Shown here: positions 17,301-25,020 of the stretch, piece after piece
Numbering within the stretch: the first letter of the stretch is position 1
How the letters are laid out: every line of letters starts with the position of its first letter
NCBI RefSeq assembly: GCF_003148495.1
Contig: NZ_QGGH01000011.1
Span: 62,001 to 126,000, forward strand
Length of the DNA: 64,000 bases
Reading direction: 5' to 3'
DNA from: Mesorhizobium loti
GTDB taxonomy: Bacteria > Pseudomonadota > Alphaproteobacteria > Rhizobiales > Rhizobiaceae
The notes under the pieces: model-generated
The model's input: the letters and a program-made list of their open reading frames with translations, nothing else
What the model was told of the DNA's origin: nothing
Database searches by the model: none
Program-made: the position numbers and the translations under genes

Positions 17301-17775
17301 GGGTGCCGCCATAGAAGCGAAATGTCTCGGACGCTCCGATGCCATTCTCGGCGTCGAAGACGACTTCATCGTTGATCTCGAGGCGGATCAGTTCATAGCC
17401 GTCGCCGAACGGATCATAGGCCAGAAGGTAGCCGAGCTGCGCGGACTGCTGCGTCGCGTAGATCGGCACCTGGACTGGGCCAGCGGCTCCAATGTCAGGT
17501 ATGAAGTTGCCGGTCTGAAACCCGATGATGCCCGATCCACCGGTTGGGTTTGGCACCGAATTGTATCCGGTTATGACCTGGGTCGTGGCTGCTCCGCCAA
17601 TGACCGGGGCACCATCGACCTTGCCTGTTCCGATGACGATAGGAATGGAGCGGCCAAGAACCTTCGACACCGAGAACGGGCCATCCGCAGAAACAGGCTC
17701 GACCGCTTTTGTCGTGTCCGGACGAGCACTTCCGGGGATGATGTTGCCCGTCGCGAAGCCAATGATCCCGGCCAT
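14326..17775 (-). CDS. Tail tip/host-specificity protein (GTA gp15/gpJ-like)
   Basis: The 1149-residue protein follows DUF2460 and DUF2163 genes, the position of the rhizobial gene-transfer-agent-type tail tip protein. Its C-terminal half has the J-like part (SDIITKVMFLAGYAPEELTF, later FCTQKYFEAQAQRRDHTYSV and LPGDVVSVPSG). Its first half looks like a beta-propeller insertion with recurring strands such as AVIDLVAGSVDVTRN. The start overlaps the DUF2163 stop as TGATG. It forms the central fibre or baseplate hub tip contacting the host. The NlpC/P60 peptidase gene usual between DUF2163 and this gene in GTA-like clusters is absent. Confidence 0.8.
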   Translation of the reverse strand: MAGIIGFATGNIIPGSARPDTTKAVEPVSADGPFSVSKVLGRSIPIVIGTGKVDGAPVIGGAATTQVITGYNSVPNPTGGSGIIGFQTGNFIPDIGAAGPVQVPIYATQQSAQLGYLLAYDPFGDGYELIRLEINDEVVFDAENGIGASETFRFYGGTQTTVDPITADVIGTKAGAWQGFAMVYLSGYVASSAPTVKAVISNAADDDGGTQPIAWTGAAPTTGAPLYSYEHAGYDPSENAIYQVLTAADLPGLGQCYLSVLDADTHLERYRIPLAGSDAYAASTTPTLLCLRASGYVWVKLSIPSDLGSPTRVYNIATGAIVAEFSEDSGEDFVWYVAEQFVDKWLIAGNDADGSGGNPSAFAVIDLVAGSVDVTRNATAFSGPFVRGRIGPGSASFFSNTAASGGDVYEVTFNGDAWSFAVVYSPAGNVSGIHYDPLTEYLLVMEKNGSTFNARRIAPDTGLVDTFTVSVLLESMSGPLNTDRTVPKSGTAIFIHGTHEIWGVDIAAKTAAKISDFTVPAFTFEVPFVDQTKASYFLYVNHVWVEYRLPGTSPRLVDLSDIITKVMFLAGYAPEELTFEGFSGLSGYGFVIASDTNVRTALQSIADIYGFSFADIGSGFYFKKPGRDDAFALDAILTTADLVFAENSAIDSTDEASIRTTSRVELDYISREQGYNSRPASFQMPPINNSRKVDKYSTPMVLSDLDAKTFCTQKYFEAQAQRRDHTYSVIGQPTLLPGDVVSVPSGAITYAVQIASVGLNRDMSADIQASDFQTSVATTITPVTSVGLGPVAVSLQSQYIHLDVPLFHYADDLGGLGLRQYGVVASRGQAGWGGGVLYRGDTAADLTALLSQAPQYGVVGICETVLANPLDPFATTDDSTVTIRKTAGSMALLVDKTEDQVLAGANFAFIGAQGRWEGVGYKTAVDNGNGTFTLSGFTIRGYRGTEVFASLHQVGDRFVMIDASWIKGVSHSLADLYATKYYKAIGLTQNPATGTVVPHTIIGAAETPYACVNLSAAIGSPDGLDISWDYRSRLAAGLNPVTFGEAALAFEVDIYDGPTYKRTLTSSTGSVHYASADVASDLGSDPPAEITFDVFMMTAIDILVAGQARQVAGRGYRARAHIILDGGFVPSFDSDVWSFDSTFVSFDQE

Positions 17776-18614
17776 CAGTTGCCCCCCAGCAATTCACCGG
17801 GTGTGTGGTCCTGGCCGGGGTAGCGATTGATATTGTTGAACGAGATGCAGCCGTCGCGGGTGAGCGGGCAGCCGGCATGAATCGTCAACGTGTCGCCTAC
17901 CTCGATGTCGAGCGGGAAGCCGGTGACCATTTTGACCACGCTTGTTCCGGGCACCCAAAGCATCACATCGTCCTTGGCGCCGGCACATGCGCCCGATGTC
18001 ATCTCGACGCCGCCATGGGTGAAATCGAGCGCGTCAGGGTTGCTGACGGTAATGGTGAATTTGCTGTTGTCGGTCTTTGTCGCGATGACGGCTGTGACTG
18101 TGTATGGCGTGAGATTGACGCCGCATTGCGGGCCACCGAACTTGTAGCCGCACTCCGGCTGAATGGTTGGCAGGATGATATCGGCGAGCGCATCGGCCTT
18201 GGTGATGATCTCGATCTGCCCTGCCAGCCGATCGGTAAAGCCGGTCTTGCCGACAAAACCGTCGATCAGGATTTCGCGGACAGAGGGATCGTCATAGTCG
18301 GCGACGAGCCAGACCGTGATCGAGGCGCCGCGCCAGACACCGCGCTTGATATGGTCGCTGTAGAGCGGGCCGATATCATCGAACGGCAGCGTGAAATCTA
18401 GGCCGGCCGGTCTCCCGCCATTGGCCACGGAAAACTTGGTAACGGTGAAGCCGGGCGAATGGACGAAGGTGTCGTCTCCAATCGTCAGGTCGATGTCGAT
18501 GTCGGTCATGCGAACGACAGGCGTGATGCCGTTGTCCATCTCGACCATGTAGCAGCGGCGGATTTCGCGCGCCTGTAGCTTGGTAACGAAGGTCGGCGAC
18601 CAATCGTCCCTCAC
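17775..18614 (-). CDS. DUF2163 / phage BR0599-type tail assembly protein (GTA gp13-like)
   Basis: The 279-residue protein starts at GTG 18614, which overlaps the DUF2460 stop as GTGA. The body follows the DUF2163 pattern and the C-terminal part has the BR0599 Cys motifs: CGYKFGGPQCGVNL and AGCPLTRDGCISFNNINRYP. In gene transfer agents this protein is a baseplate hub component. Gene order tape measure, DUF2460, DUF2163, tail tip supports this. Confidence 0.9.
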   Translation of the reverse strand: MRDDWSPTFVTKLQAREIRRCYMVEMDNGITPVVRMTDIDIDLTIGDDTFVHSPGFTVTKFSVANGGRPAGLDFTLPFDDIGPLYSDHIKRGVWRGASITVWLVADYDDPSVREILIDGFVGKTGFTDRLAGQIEIITKADALADIILPTIQPECGYKFGGPQCGVNLTPYTVTAVIATKTDNSKFTITVSNPDALDFTHGGVEMTSGACAGAKDDVMLWVPGTSVVKMVTGFPLDIEVGDTLTIHAGCPLTRDGCISFNNINRYPGQDHTPGELLGGN

Positions 18615-19216
18615 GGGATGTCCTCGACGCACTGGAGACCATCGACCGACAGGATATCGGGCGAGAGGTAGGGAACAGACGCATCGAACACATCGCCTTC
18701 GAAGGCGACGGGAACATCGAAGAACCCGGTCGCGGTCGGCACCGCATCGTATTCCAGCGGCGCCGTGAACGTCACCAAGCCTGTCGCGTTGACGGTGTAG
18801 TCGACGCCCAGATCCTGCTCGACGCCATCGACCTTGACGACGAGCGTGCCCGCCCTGATGTGCCGGATGACACGATAATAGGGGTTCGAGCCTGCCGATT
18901 CCGTCTTGGTGATCTGGAAGGCGGTGGTTTCGTCATCGCCGATGCCGAACGGCTCGTCGACAAGGCGATAGTTCGTCCAGTCCCGCATCAGGAAGGGTTT
19001 GAGGTCGCCGCGGCGATCATAGAAGAACGAGCGCAAAGCCTCGACCATTTCGGCCGGCGCATCCACAATCGCCCAGGTATAGGCATGCTCGGCAATGGTC
19101 GTGTTCGGCAAACGGGTTTTCTGCCTGTTCACCGAAACCACCTTGTCGGTGTAAAAGCGCGGCCCGCCCTTGAAGCCGATCGAAATGTCGTCCGGCATGA
19201 TGAGGTTATCGACCAT
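18611..19216 (-). CDS. DUF2460 distal tail protein (GTA gp12-like)
   Basis: The 201-residue protein starts at ATG 19216 (MVDNLIMPDDISIGFKGGP), matching the usual DUF2460 N-terminus in which a conserved GGP precedes T-rich strands. Other markers are RSFFYDRRGDLKPFLMRDW and TGLVTFTAPL. DUF2460 proteins form the distal tail ring at the junction of tube and baseplate. The start lies 11 bp inside the end of the tape-measure gene, giving coupled expression. Confidence 0.92.
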   Translation of the reverse strand: MVDNLIMPDDISIGFKGGPRFYTDKVVSVNRQKTRLPNTTIAEHAYTWAIVDAPAEMVEALRSFFYDRRGDLKPFLMRDWTNYRLVDEPFGIGDDETTAFQITKTESAGSNPYYRVIRHIRAGTLVVKVDGVEQDLGVDYTVNATGLVTFTAPLEYDAVPTATGFFDVPVAFEGDVFDASVPYLSPDILSVDGLQCVEDIP

Positions 19217-22200
19217 ATTTGGCCCTCTCGGCATCCTGGAAGCCAAGCGCTGTTGCCCTGCGAACCGCAGCCAGGCTGTCCTTTGATGGCGGCGCGTTGC
19301 CGTTCCAATGGTTTGTCTGACTGAAGGCGATCGGGCGGCCGGCGGAACCCGCATCGCTCGACGTCTTTGGCTGGCTGCGCGCATCGGTGAACTGGTCAGG
19401 CCTTGCGATGATGACGCGCTCGTTCGGGTTCTTGAAGAACTCGACCTTTTCCGTATCGCCTGAATCGCCGCCGATCATGCCGCCTGGTGCGAAGCCATAG
19501 ATCGCCTTGTGGCGCCGCGCCTCTGTAGCGGAGCGATCGGCGGCGGTCTGCGCCAGCGTATTTTCATATTGATTGGCGCCGGGGCTCCCGATCGACGACA
19601 TGCCGCCATAGACGATGTTGTACGCGATCTGCTCAGGAGACGCGCCAAGCCCCTGCGAGCCGTAGCCAATGTTTCCGCTGCCAACGATGCCGGCAGCGGC
19701 AAAGTTCGCCCTCGCGGTGCCGAGAGCCTGCAGATATTGCTGGAACTGCTCATTGCCCTGGCTGCCACCCGACGAAGATCCTCCATTGTTATAGGACGAT
19801 CCCCCGCCGAGACCCGAGCTTCGGCTTGCCGTGTTGATCTCGTCGAGCAGTTGCGCGGTCTTCTGCGTGGCCGCCTCGATGTTCATCAAGACAGTCCAGT
19901 AGCGATCGCTTTCCTTGGTCGCCTCGCGGCCCGTGAAGCCGGATTGCGGGTTGGCAAGAGGCGTGCCCTGCATCGCCGCCATTTGCTGCGGCGTGAAGAT
20001 GCCAACGGTCTCTTCCGGGCTCTTAAAGAACGAGACTTCCTGGCTGTCGCCGGGATGGATCATGCCGCCGGTGGCGAAGCGCGTGACATTGACCGTGCTG
20101 GTGCCGAGACCATCGCCAGAACCGCCCATGGAGCCGTATCCGCCAGTGCGCGGCACGGTGTTCGCGGTCATCGACGGGCCGGACTGCGAGCCTGGCGCGG
20201 CGCCGTATCTCGTCACGCCGACTGTGCCATAGCCGCCCGTCTGGTTCGGAACGCTGTATTGCGACTGCGTGCCCGAGCCGATCTGCTGCGTCTTAACCGT
20301 GATCGTGACGGTGCGGTTGGGGATATTGCGGATGTCTTCCGACAGGCCCTTCACGCTCGACTGAAGCTGGCGCACCTTGATTTCGCCGGAGATGATGCTG
20401 TCGAAGAAGGCGTTGATCGCGACAGGATCACCGCCCTGGGCAAGCAAGGTCTGGCGCAACAGGTCGACGCTGTCGTTGACGGTCCTGATCGTCGCATTGC
20501 CTGAATCGTAGGCGGCAAAGAGCCGGTCGATGGAATTGACCGTGCGCTCGATCGCCGTCTGCGCCTCGCGCGCGTTGCCCGCAAAACCCTCGCCGAACAC
20601 CTGGTCGACTGAGGCGTGACCTGCCGCGTCGAGGATTTCCTGAAGCTGCTTGGCCTCGCCCTGCGCCTTGTGCAGTTCGGTCGTGGCACCTTGAAGCTGG
20701 CCCAGCTGCGCCAGCTTGGCGTCCTCGAACGCGCGCGAGACGTTGATGATCTGCTGGCTCATCCCGCCGAACGAGACTTGCACGCCATCCGCCGCCCTGC
20801 CGATGCCGCCCACCGCAGATGACAGCCCGTTGGCGCTCGACGTCGCGCCGCCAAAGCTGATCTTCGACAGTTCGCCCAGGCTTTCAAGTGCGTGGTTGGT
20901 CTGGATCTGGTCGACCACCTGCTTGCCGAAATCGCGCAGCGGCGTCGAATTGAGGATGCCGACCACGTCCTTCAGGTGCTCGGCATTCTTGGCAGCGAGA
21001 TCGAACGCGGCCGGATTGGCGAAGCGCCCGAGATCTGCATGCTCAATTTGGGGCAGGATGCCGCCAAAGGCGTTGTTCAGGCTGTTGACCGCGTCCGCGA
21101 CCTTGTTGACCGCGGCCTCCATCGTGGAAACCAGTGCATTGGCGGCGCCCACGGCAGCGGCCTCAACAATCGTAGGAAGATTGTTCCAGATGAACGCCAT
21201 GTCGGAGCCGACGGCGCGAAAATCGTTGATGGTCCATTCGGCAAGGTCGGTCGCCGCAGAGCGCAGCTTGTCGAAGGCATATTTCGCGCCCGTCACCAGT
21301 GCATCGAACATGCCGCCAACCGCGGTGCCCCTGAGATCATTTCCGATCGTGTCGAAGATGGCGCGGAAGGTCTCGCCAAACCCGACAGAGCGATGCTCTG
21401 CCTCGCTCGCCGCATCCTTGACCGACATGAAACCTTCGGTAAGACCGGCCAGGAGAACAGCGCCGCCCCTGAGCAGTGAACTGCTGGCGACAAAATTGCC
21501 GATTTTCGATGCAGCCTCGGTGATGGCAGTTCCGATGGCTGAAAACGCCGCCCTTGGACCGCCCGGGCCGGAGGCGACAAAGCTCAGGTGGTTCATCTGA
21601 CTGGTCAGCGCCTGCAATGGCGAGATGCCAAGCGCGATCTGTTCGGCGAAGCTGCGCGCAGCGTGCGTCAGCGCCATGGTCTGTTGCGTGCTCAGGCCTG
21701 CGGCCTTACCATGCTCGTTCAGCGCTCCGGTGTGCCCCTTGAGAACAGCGATCGCCGCAAGCGTCGACTGCCGGCCGCGCGACAGAGCCTCACCGGCCTC
21801 TGTCTCCGAAATGGCGCCAAGCTTGGTCGCGATGCGCAGTTCTTCCTTCAGCGTGAGATATTCGCGCGTCACGCGAAACAACGGATTGTACTTCGACCGG
21901 ATGTCGTCGAGCGCCGCGCCATAGGCCTGGATGTCCTCGGCGCGCGCAGCGGTGCCATTGGCCATCTGAAGGTTGGAGGCCGCGAACTGCTGGTTTGCAG
22001 CGACAGCGCGCTGGATGCTGGCGGCGGCGTTGGTGCTTTCCGAAGCGAGGCGACCGACGGAGGCTGATGCGGTTGCCGAACTGGCGCTTACGCCGGCGAT
22101 CGCCGAACTCGCCTGTGTCGATTCCGTTGCCAGTTTCGAGACGGCAGTTGCCGCCGGCGTGGCTGCGCCAGTCAATTTCGCCAGCATGGCGTTGGTCTGC

Positions 22201-22379
22201 TCGACCGCCGCCGCGATCTTGGCTATGCCGGCTTCCGCCGCCGACGAGCCCGAAAGCTTCTTCGACACCTCGGCATCAAAGGCGTTGGCCATCTGCCTGC
22301 CCTTGGCCAAAGCGGCTTCGAACTGCGCAAGATTGCCCTTGATCTCGATGCTGACGGAACCGGCTGGATCTTCGGCCAT
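19206..22379 (-). CDS. Tail tape measure protein
   Basis: The 1057-residue protein is Ala/Ser/Gln-rich and mostly helical, with an N-terminal coiled region full of AxxIAAAVEQTNAMLAKL-type heptads and the prophage tape-measure stretch ARSFAEQIALGISPLQALTSQ (about 235-255). The C-terminal third has Gly/Ser-rich linkers. Tape measure proteins set tail length and exit on injection. Length would predict a tail of roughly 150 nm using the common rule of about 0.15 nm per residue, which is inference. It is the longest helical gene and follows the chaperone pair, as expected. Confidence 0.93.
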   Translation of the reverse strand: MAEDPAGSVSIEIKGNLAQFEAALAKGRQMANAFDAEVSKKLSGSSAAEAGIAKIAAAVEQTNAMLAKLTGAATPAATAVSKLATESTQASSAIAGVSASSATASASVGRLASESTNAAASIQRAVAANQQFAASNLQMANGTAARAEDIQAYGAALDDIRSKYNPLFRVTREYLTLKEELRIATKLGAISETEAGEALSRGRQSTLAAIAVLKGHTGALNEHGKAAGLSTQQTMALTHAARSFAEQIALGISPLQALTSQMNHLSFVASGPGGPRAAFSAIGTAITEAASKIGNFVASSSLLRGGAVLLAGLTEGFMSVKDAASEAEHRSVGFGETFRAIFDTIGNDLRGTAVGGMFDALVTGAKYAFDKLRSAATDLAEWTINDFRAVGSDMAFIWNNLPTIVEAAAVGAANALVSTMEAAVNKVADAVNSLNNAFGGILPQIEHADLGRFANPAAFDLAAKNAEHLKDVVGILNSTPLRDFGKQVVDQIQTNHALESLGELSKISFGGATSSANGLSSAVGGIGRAADGVQVSFGGMSQQIINVSRAFEDAKLAQLGQLQGATTELHKAQGEAKQLQEILDAAGHASVDQVFGEGFAGNAREAQTAIERTVNSIDRLFAAYDSGNATIRTVNDSVDLLRQTLLAQGGDPVAINAFFDSIISGEIKVRQLQSSVKGLSEDIRNIPNRTVTITVKTQQIGSGTQSQYSVPNQTGGYGTVGVTRYGAAPGSQSGPSMTANTVPRTGGYGSMGGSGDGLGTSTVNVTRFATGGMIHPGDSQEVSFFKSPEETVGIFTPQQMAAMQGTPLANPQSGFTGREATKESDRYWTVLMNIEAATQKTAQLLDEINTASRSSGLGGGSSYNNGGSSSGGSQGNEQFQQYLQALGTARANFAAAGIVGSGNIGYGSQGLGASPEQIAYNIVYGGMSSIGSPGANQYENTLAQTAADRSATEARRHKAIYGFAPGGMIGGDSGDTEKVEFFKNPNERVIIARPDQFTDARSQPKTSSDAGSAGRPIAFSQTNHWNGNAPPSKDSLAAVRRATALGFQDAERAKYGR

Positions 22380-22434
22380 TGTTGCTCCGTGCGAAATGTT
22401 GGGTTAGCGTTGCCGTCCCTGGGGAGGGCGAACG

Positions 22435-22794
22435 ATGTTGAGAGTGGGACTTTTGCTGGTGCTGATGACCGCGAGCGCGGCGGCGCAGGAGATCGTCGAC
22501 AAGTCAGGAAGCGACTTGCCGGAGACAGGAGAATTCGTCGCGCGGGCCACCAAGGGCCTGCTCGACCCCGGCAGCGCTCAAATCCGCAGCATTGCCCGAT
22601 CGGCGCAAAACCCCGACATCATCTGCTCTTTGATGAACGCCAAGAACGCCATGGGCGGCTATACCGGGTTCCACATTGCCGCGATCGACATGAAGACGCA
22701 CCAGCGCTTCGTCTATGCCGAACTGGTCAAGCAATATGGCGAGCAGTGGACCGACACCGTCATCGTGTCGAAGACGGGTTGCGAGCGGGAATAG
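22435..22794 (+). CDS. Secreted small protein, plus-strand moron
   Basis: The 119-residue protein has a signal peptide (MLRVGLLLVLMTASAAAQE, cut probably after AAA or AAAQ) and a compact body with DPGSAQIRSIARS and NAKNAMGGYTGFHIA. I recall this DP-SA...C...NAKN..GGY.GF pattern from small periplasmic or lipid-anchored proteins of proteobacteria. Two Cys could form a disulfide. It is encoded against the late operon between tape measure and chaperone genes, with a GGGGAGGG ribosome site. A weak promoter (TTGCTC-17-TAGCGT, 22382-22410) is present. Role unknown; superinfection exclusion is one option. Confidence 0.65.
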   Translation: MLRVGLLLVLMTASAAAQEIVDKSGSDLPETGEFVARATKGLLDPGSAQIRSIARSAQNPDIICSLMNAKNAMGGYTGFHIAAIDMKTHQRFVYAELVKQYGEQWTDTVIVSKTGCERE

Positions 22795-23026
22795 GCGCCG
22801 GAGCGCTCTTCACCTTGCGTCCGAACAGCGCGTCGAACAATCCCGGCGTCAGTTTGCGGCTCGAGACGTTCGGCTTTGCCTGACGGGGCGCCGCTTCCTC
22901 GTCTTCCTCGCCTTCCGGCTTGCTGAACAGCGCCCGAAGGAATTCGTCCTGGCCCTCCAGAGCCATGACGATGATCAGGCAATCGGTCTTCATGGCCCGT
23001 TCGAAGGACCAGAAAAGCCGGCCCAT
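22760..23026 (-). CDS. Tail assembly chaperone, second reading frame (GT-type extension)
   Basis: An 88-residue frame in the -1 register relative to the preceding chaperone gene. The frame is open upstream of its first ATG back to the putative slippery site at 23078-23084, so it is probably made as a fusion to the upstream product rather than alone. It is short, charged and lacks a folded-domain signature, as is usual for the T part. Its end overlaps the plus-strand moron by 35 bp. Confidence 0.65.
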   Translation of the reverse strand: MGRLFWSFERAMKTDCLIIVMALEGQDEFLRALFSKPEGEEDEEAAPRQAKPNVSSRKLTPGLFDALFGRKVKSAPAPIPARNPSSTR

Positions 23027-23064
23027 AGCGTCCCTGACCAGGGCATTGGCATGGACCGAATGGC

Positions 23065-23427
23065 TTACAAAGGGCGCTTTTCGCCGCCTTCCTCTTCGGT
23101 CGATTCCGTCTTCAGCGGCCGGCCGCCATTGGCGAGGATCGCTGCAAAATCCTGGAGCTTCGGCATCAGTTCGAGAACCCCAGACCGGACAACGATCGAC
23201 GCCATGTCGCGCGCCTCCTGGCCCTTGAGCCGCAGCCCCGCAACGACGGTGTCGGCCATGGCCTTGGCGTTGAGCCGCGCGATCGCAGCCATCAGCGGGG
23301 CGAAGCCGTCATAGGCCATCGACAGGTCGAGCATCGCTTCCGGCGACGGGATGAGGATATGCTCCTCGCCCAGAAGTTCGATCGTGATGCGGGCTTGCTT
23401 GATGTCGGACGCGGTTACTTTGGCCAT
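23065..23427 (-). CDS. Tail assembly chaperone (gpG-like)
   Basis: The 120-residue helical protein (MAKVTASDIKQARITIELLG) lies between major tail protein and tape measure, the invariant place of the tail chaperone gene. It ends with an acidic EEEGGEK stretch just before the frameshift candidate. Chaperones of this kind bind the tape measure during tail assembly and are not in the virion. Confidence 0.75.
   Translation of the reverse strand: MAKVTASDIKQARITIELLGEEHILIPSPEAMLDLSMAYDGFAPLMAAIARLNAKAMADTVVAGLRLKGQEARDMASIVVRSGVLELMPKLQDFAAILANGGRPLKTESTEEEGGEKRPL
23078..23084 (-). promoter_or_regulatory. Candidate -1 ribosomal frameshift site CGAAAAG
   Basis: In frame 0 the codons are GAA AAG. 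A -1 slip gives AAA in the second position, and the -1 frame is then open into the 22760-23026 coding region. It lies four codons before the frame-0 stop. It resembles the lambda G/GT site in place, but the heptamer is not an ideal X-XXY-YYZ. Confidence 0.45.
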
Positions 23428-23492
23428 AAATCACCTTGGTTGGGGTTGGGAAAACGAGCGCGGCCGCCACGGTGGACGGCCGCGCGCTAGGC

Positions 23493-23993
23493 TTAGGTCG
23501 CGGCGACCTTAACCACATTCGAGTTAATTTCGATCGTGGCGTTCAGGTTTCGGACGGTGTTGGCGGCGCCGCCGGCCGAACTGGCATTCATCACCAGGCC
23601 GACGAAGTAGGCGACAGACGGTTCGCTGCCGCTCGCCCCGGAAGCGTCATTGAAGAGGACCTTGAAGGCATAGTTCGACTTGTTGTCGCCTTGCGCGGCG
23701 GCGATCAGCGCGATCTGGCCTTCGTCCTCCGAGATTTCCGCGAAGACGTTCTGCATCGAGCCGGCGTTTGTCGTGCCCTTCTGCTTGATGTCGCGGCCGC
23801 GGTTGATCAGCTGGGTCGAGATCAGCGCTGCGGTGTCGCCAAACGCGCCCATCTGGCTCCAGCCGTCGACCTCGACGAACTGGTCGGGGCTGGTGACGAA
23901 GTCGCTTTCGATGAAATCATCGATCTGGGTAGGTGTGATGCCGCCGATGTAGAACTTGCAACCAGCGACGGGATAAAGGTCTGTACCGGCCAT
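23493..23993 (-). CDS. Major tail protein (tail tube)
   Basis: The 166-residue beta-rich protein (MAGTDLYPVAGCKFYIGGIT, then FVEVDGWSQMGAFGDTAALI) lies between the DUF3168 and chaperone genes. This is the conserved site of the siphovirus and GTA major tail protein, and its length is right. It would polymerise as hexameric rings. Its leader carries the structured element also found before the major capsid gene. Confidence 0.88.
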   Translation of the reverse strand: MAGTDLYPVAGCKFYIGGITPTQIDDFIESDFVTSPDQFVEVDGWSQMGAFGDTAALISTQLINRGRDIKQKGTTNAGSMQNVFAEISEDEGQIALIAAAQGDNKSNYAFKVLFNDASGASGSEPSVAYFVGLVMNASSAGGAANTVRNLNATIEINSNVVKVAAT

Positions 23994-24082
23994 GAGGGAT
24001 CTCCTTTGGAATTGGCTGGTTTCATGAGGGTGAAATCAGCAGGGTCACCGACACCGGCTGCGGGTTTTTCGGGCACCGCCCG
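23994..24082 (-). promoter_or_regulatory. Duplicated structured 5' leader, copy before the major tail gene
   Basis: In the transcript the order is CGGGCGGTGCCCG hairpin, GCAGCCGGTGTCGGTGAC (24061-24044), CTGATTTCAC, AAACCAGCC and AGGAGAT ribosome site, then ATG 23993. All five blocks recur in the same order and near-identical spacing before the major capsid gene at 32758-32844. CTGATTTC and GAAACCAG can pair (one mismatch). The arrangement is that of an RNA element; function is inferred. Confidence 0.75.
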
Positions 24083-24094
24083 TGGGATAGGGTT

Positions 24095-24547
24095 TTATTC
24101 AGCCGCCGGCTTGGCGTAGAGGCTGATGGTGAGCGTCACGCGCCGGCCGACACGGCTTTCGTCGTCGACCGGCGCCGGGTATGGCCCCTGGGCAGTGATC
24201 TGGGTGACGCTATAGTTGGTGACGGTGATCGCTTGGCGCTGACGATGGAACAGCGAGTGGATCAGTTCGGCGCACGTCTCGACGTCGCGATACTGCTTGT
24301 CCTGCTCGCCGTAGATACAGATGTCGATGACGACGCGCGGGCGGAAATCGTTGATGCCGTCGGCTTCCATGCGGGTCACGACAGGTCCGATGGTGATGGC
24401 TGGATACCTGGCCTCCGCCGGCACCGGGCGGCGCGTGTGCGCAGATGGCTCGGAATTGTAGAGGCCGAGCAGACCGACGATGTCCGAAGCGTTGACAATG
24501 GCCGTGCGCAGCGGCTTGAGAATTTCCAGCGGAGGTGCGCCGCTCAT
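24095..24547 (-). CDS. DUF3168 tail completion/terminator protein
   Basis: The 150-residue protein has the DUF3168 pattern: LKPLRTAIVNASDIVGLLG near the N-terminus, an RPVVIDICIYGEQ-like central strand (here RVVIDICIYGEQDKQYRDVE) and C-terminal DDESRVGRRVTLTISLY. These proteins cap the tail at the head-proximal end. The start overlaps the HK97 gp10-like stop by 4 bp. Confidence 0.85.
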   Translation of the reverse strand: MSGAPPLEILKPLRTAIVNASDIVGLLGLYNSEPSAHTRRPVPAEARYPAITIGPVVTRMEADGINDFRPRVVIDICIYGEQDKQYRDVETCAELIHSLFHRQRQAITVTNYSVTQITAQGPYPAPVDDESRVGRRVTLTISLYAKPAAE

Positions 24548-24948
24548 TTCAGCGCCGCCCTGATCTCCCCCTGGATATCGCTTTCGATCTGATCCTTGCT
24601 GTTGGCAAGCGCTGGCCTCGCAAACGAGCGCGGGGCCATGTTCTCATTGCCGAACTCAAGCGATGCCGCTTGGGCCGTCGACCAGTGCACGGTGCCCGTC
24701 AGCTTTTCCGTGTCGAACTCGGTGCGGCCGGACTGGATCGTGGCGCCGGTATCGCTGGCGAACGGCTCGCCTGGTGCCGAGGCTTTGTGATCGACGCCGC
24801 GACGATGGTAGACCCGGCCGGTCTTGGGCGTGTCGAGGATCAGCGAATTCGCCTCCTCATGCACGCCGAGCGTGGCCTTGATGACTCCCCGCAGCGTTCC
24901 GGCGCGAATCTTCGCGAGAACTTCTGGCCCGCGCCAATCCACCGACAT
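24544..24948 (-). CDS. HK97 gp10-family head-tail joining protein
   Basis: The 134-residue protein has the gp10-like order of a helical N-terminus with a TGRVYHRRGVDHKASAPGE segment (the family Y-x-R-x-x-x-HxASAPGE motif) and ends in a helix. It forms part of the head-tail connector. It is coupled to the DUF3168 gene downstream. Beside its start on the other strand lies an operator-bearing promoter. Confidence 0.85.
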   Translation of the reverse strand: MSVDWRGPEVLAKIRAGTLRGVIKATLGVHEEANSLILDTPKTGRVYHRRGVDHKASAPGEPFASDTGATIQSGRTEFDTEKLTGTVHWSTAQAASLEFGNENMAPRSFARPALANSKDQIESDIQGEIRAALK

Positions 24949-24963
24949 TTTATCGCTCCCTGC

Positions 24964-24992
24964 TTGTAACCAGATTGGTTACGCACCATGTT
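24964..24992 (+). promoter_or_regulatory. Repressor-regulated promoter driving a plus-strand gene in the late region
   Basis: TTGTAA (24964-24969), 17-bp spacer, CATGTT (24987-24992). The operator GTAACCA-GAT-TGGTTAC (24966-24982) fills the spacer and overlaps the -35. This is the same architecture as the early promoters at 45789, 47149 and 48300. An extra half site GGTTACAA lies at 24999-25006. Confidence 0.75.
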
Positions 24993-25020
24993 TCTTGCGG
25001 TTACAACAAAGGAGATTCGC

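Noticed and set aside
23414..23425. GGTTACTTTGGCC as another operator
   Set aside because: It is the start of the chaperone coding sequence, lacks the second arm and the 3-base spacer layout.
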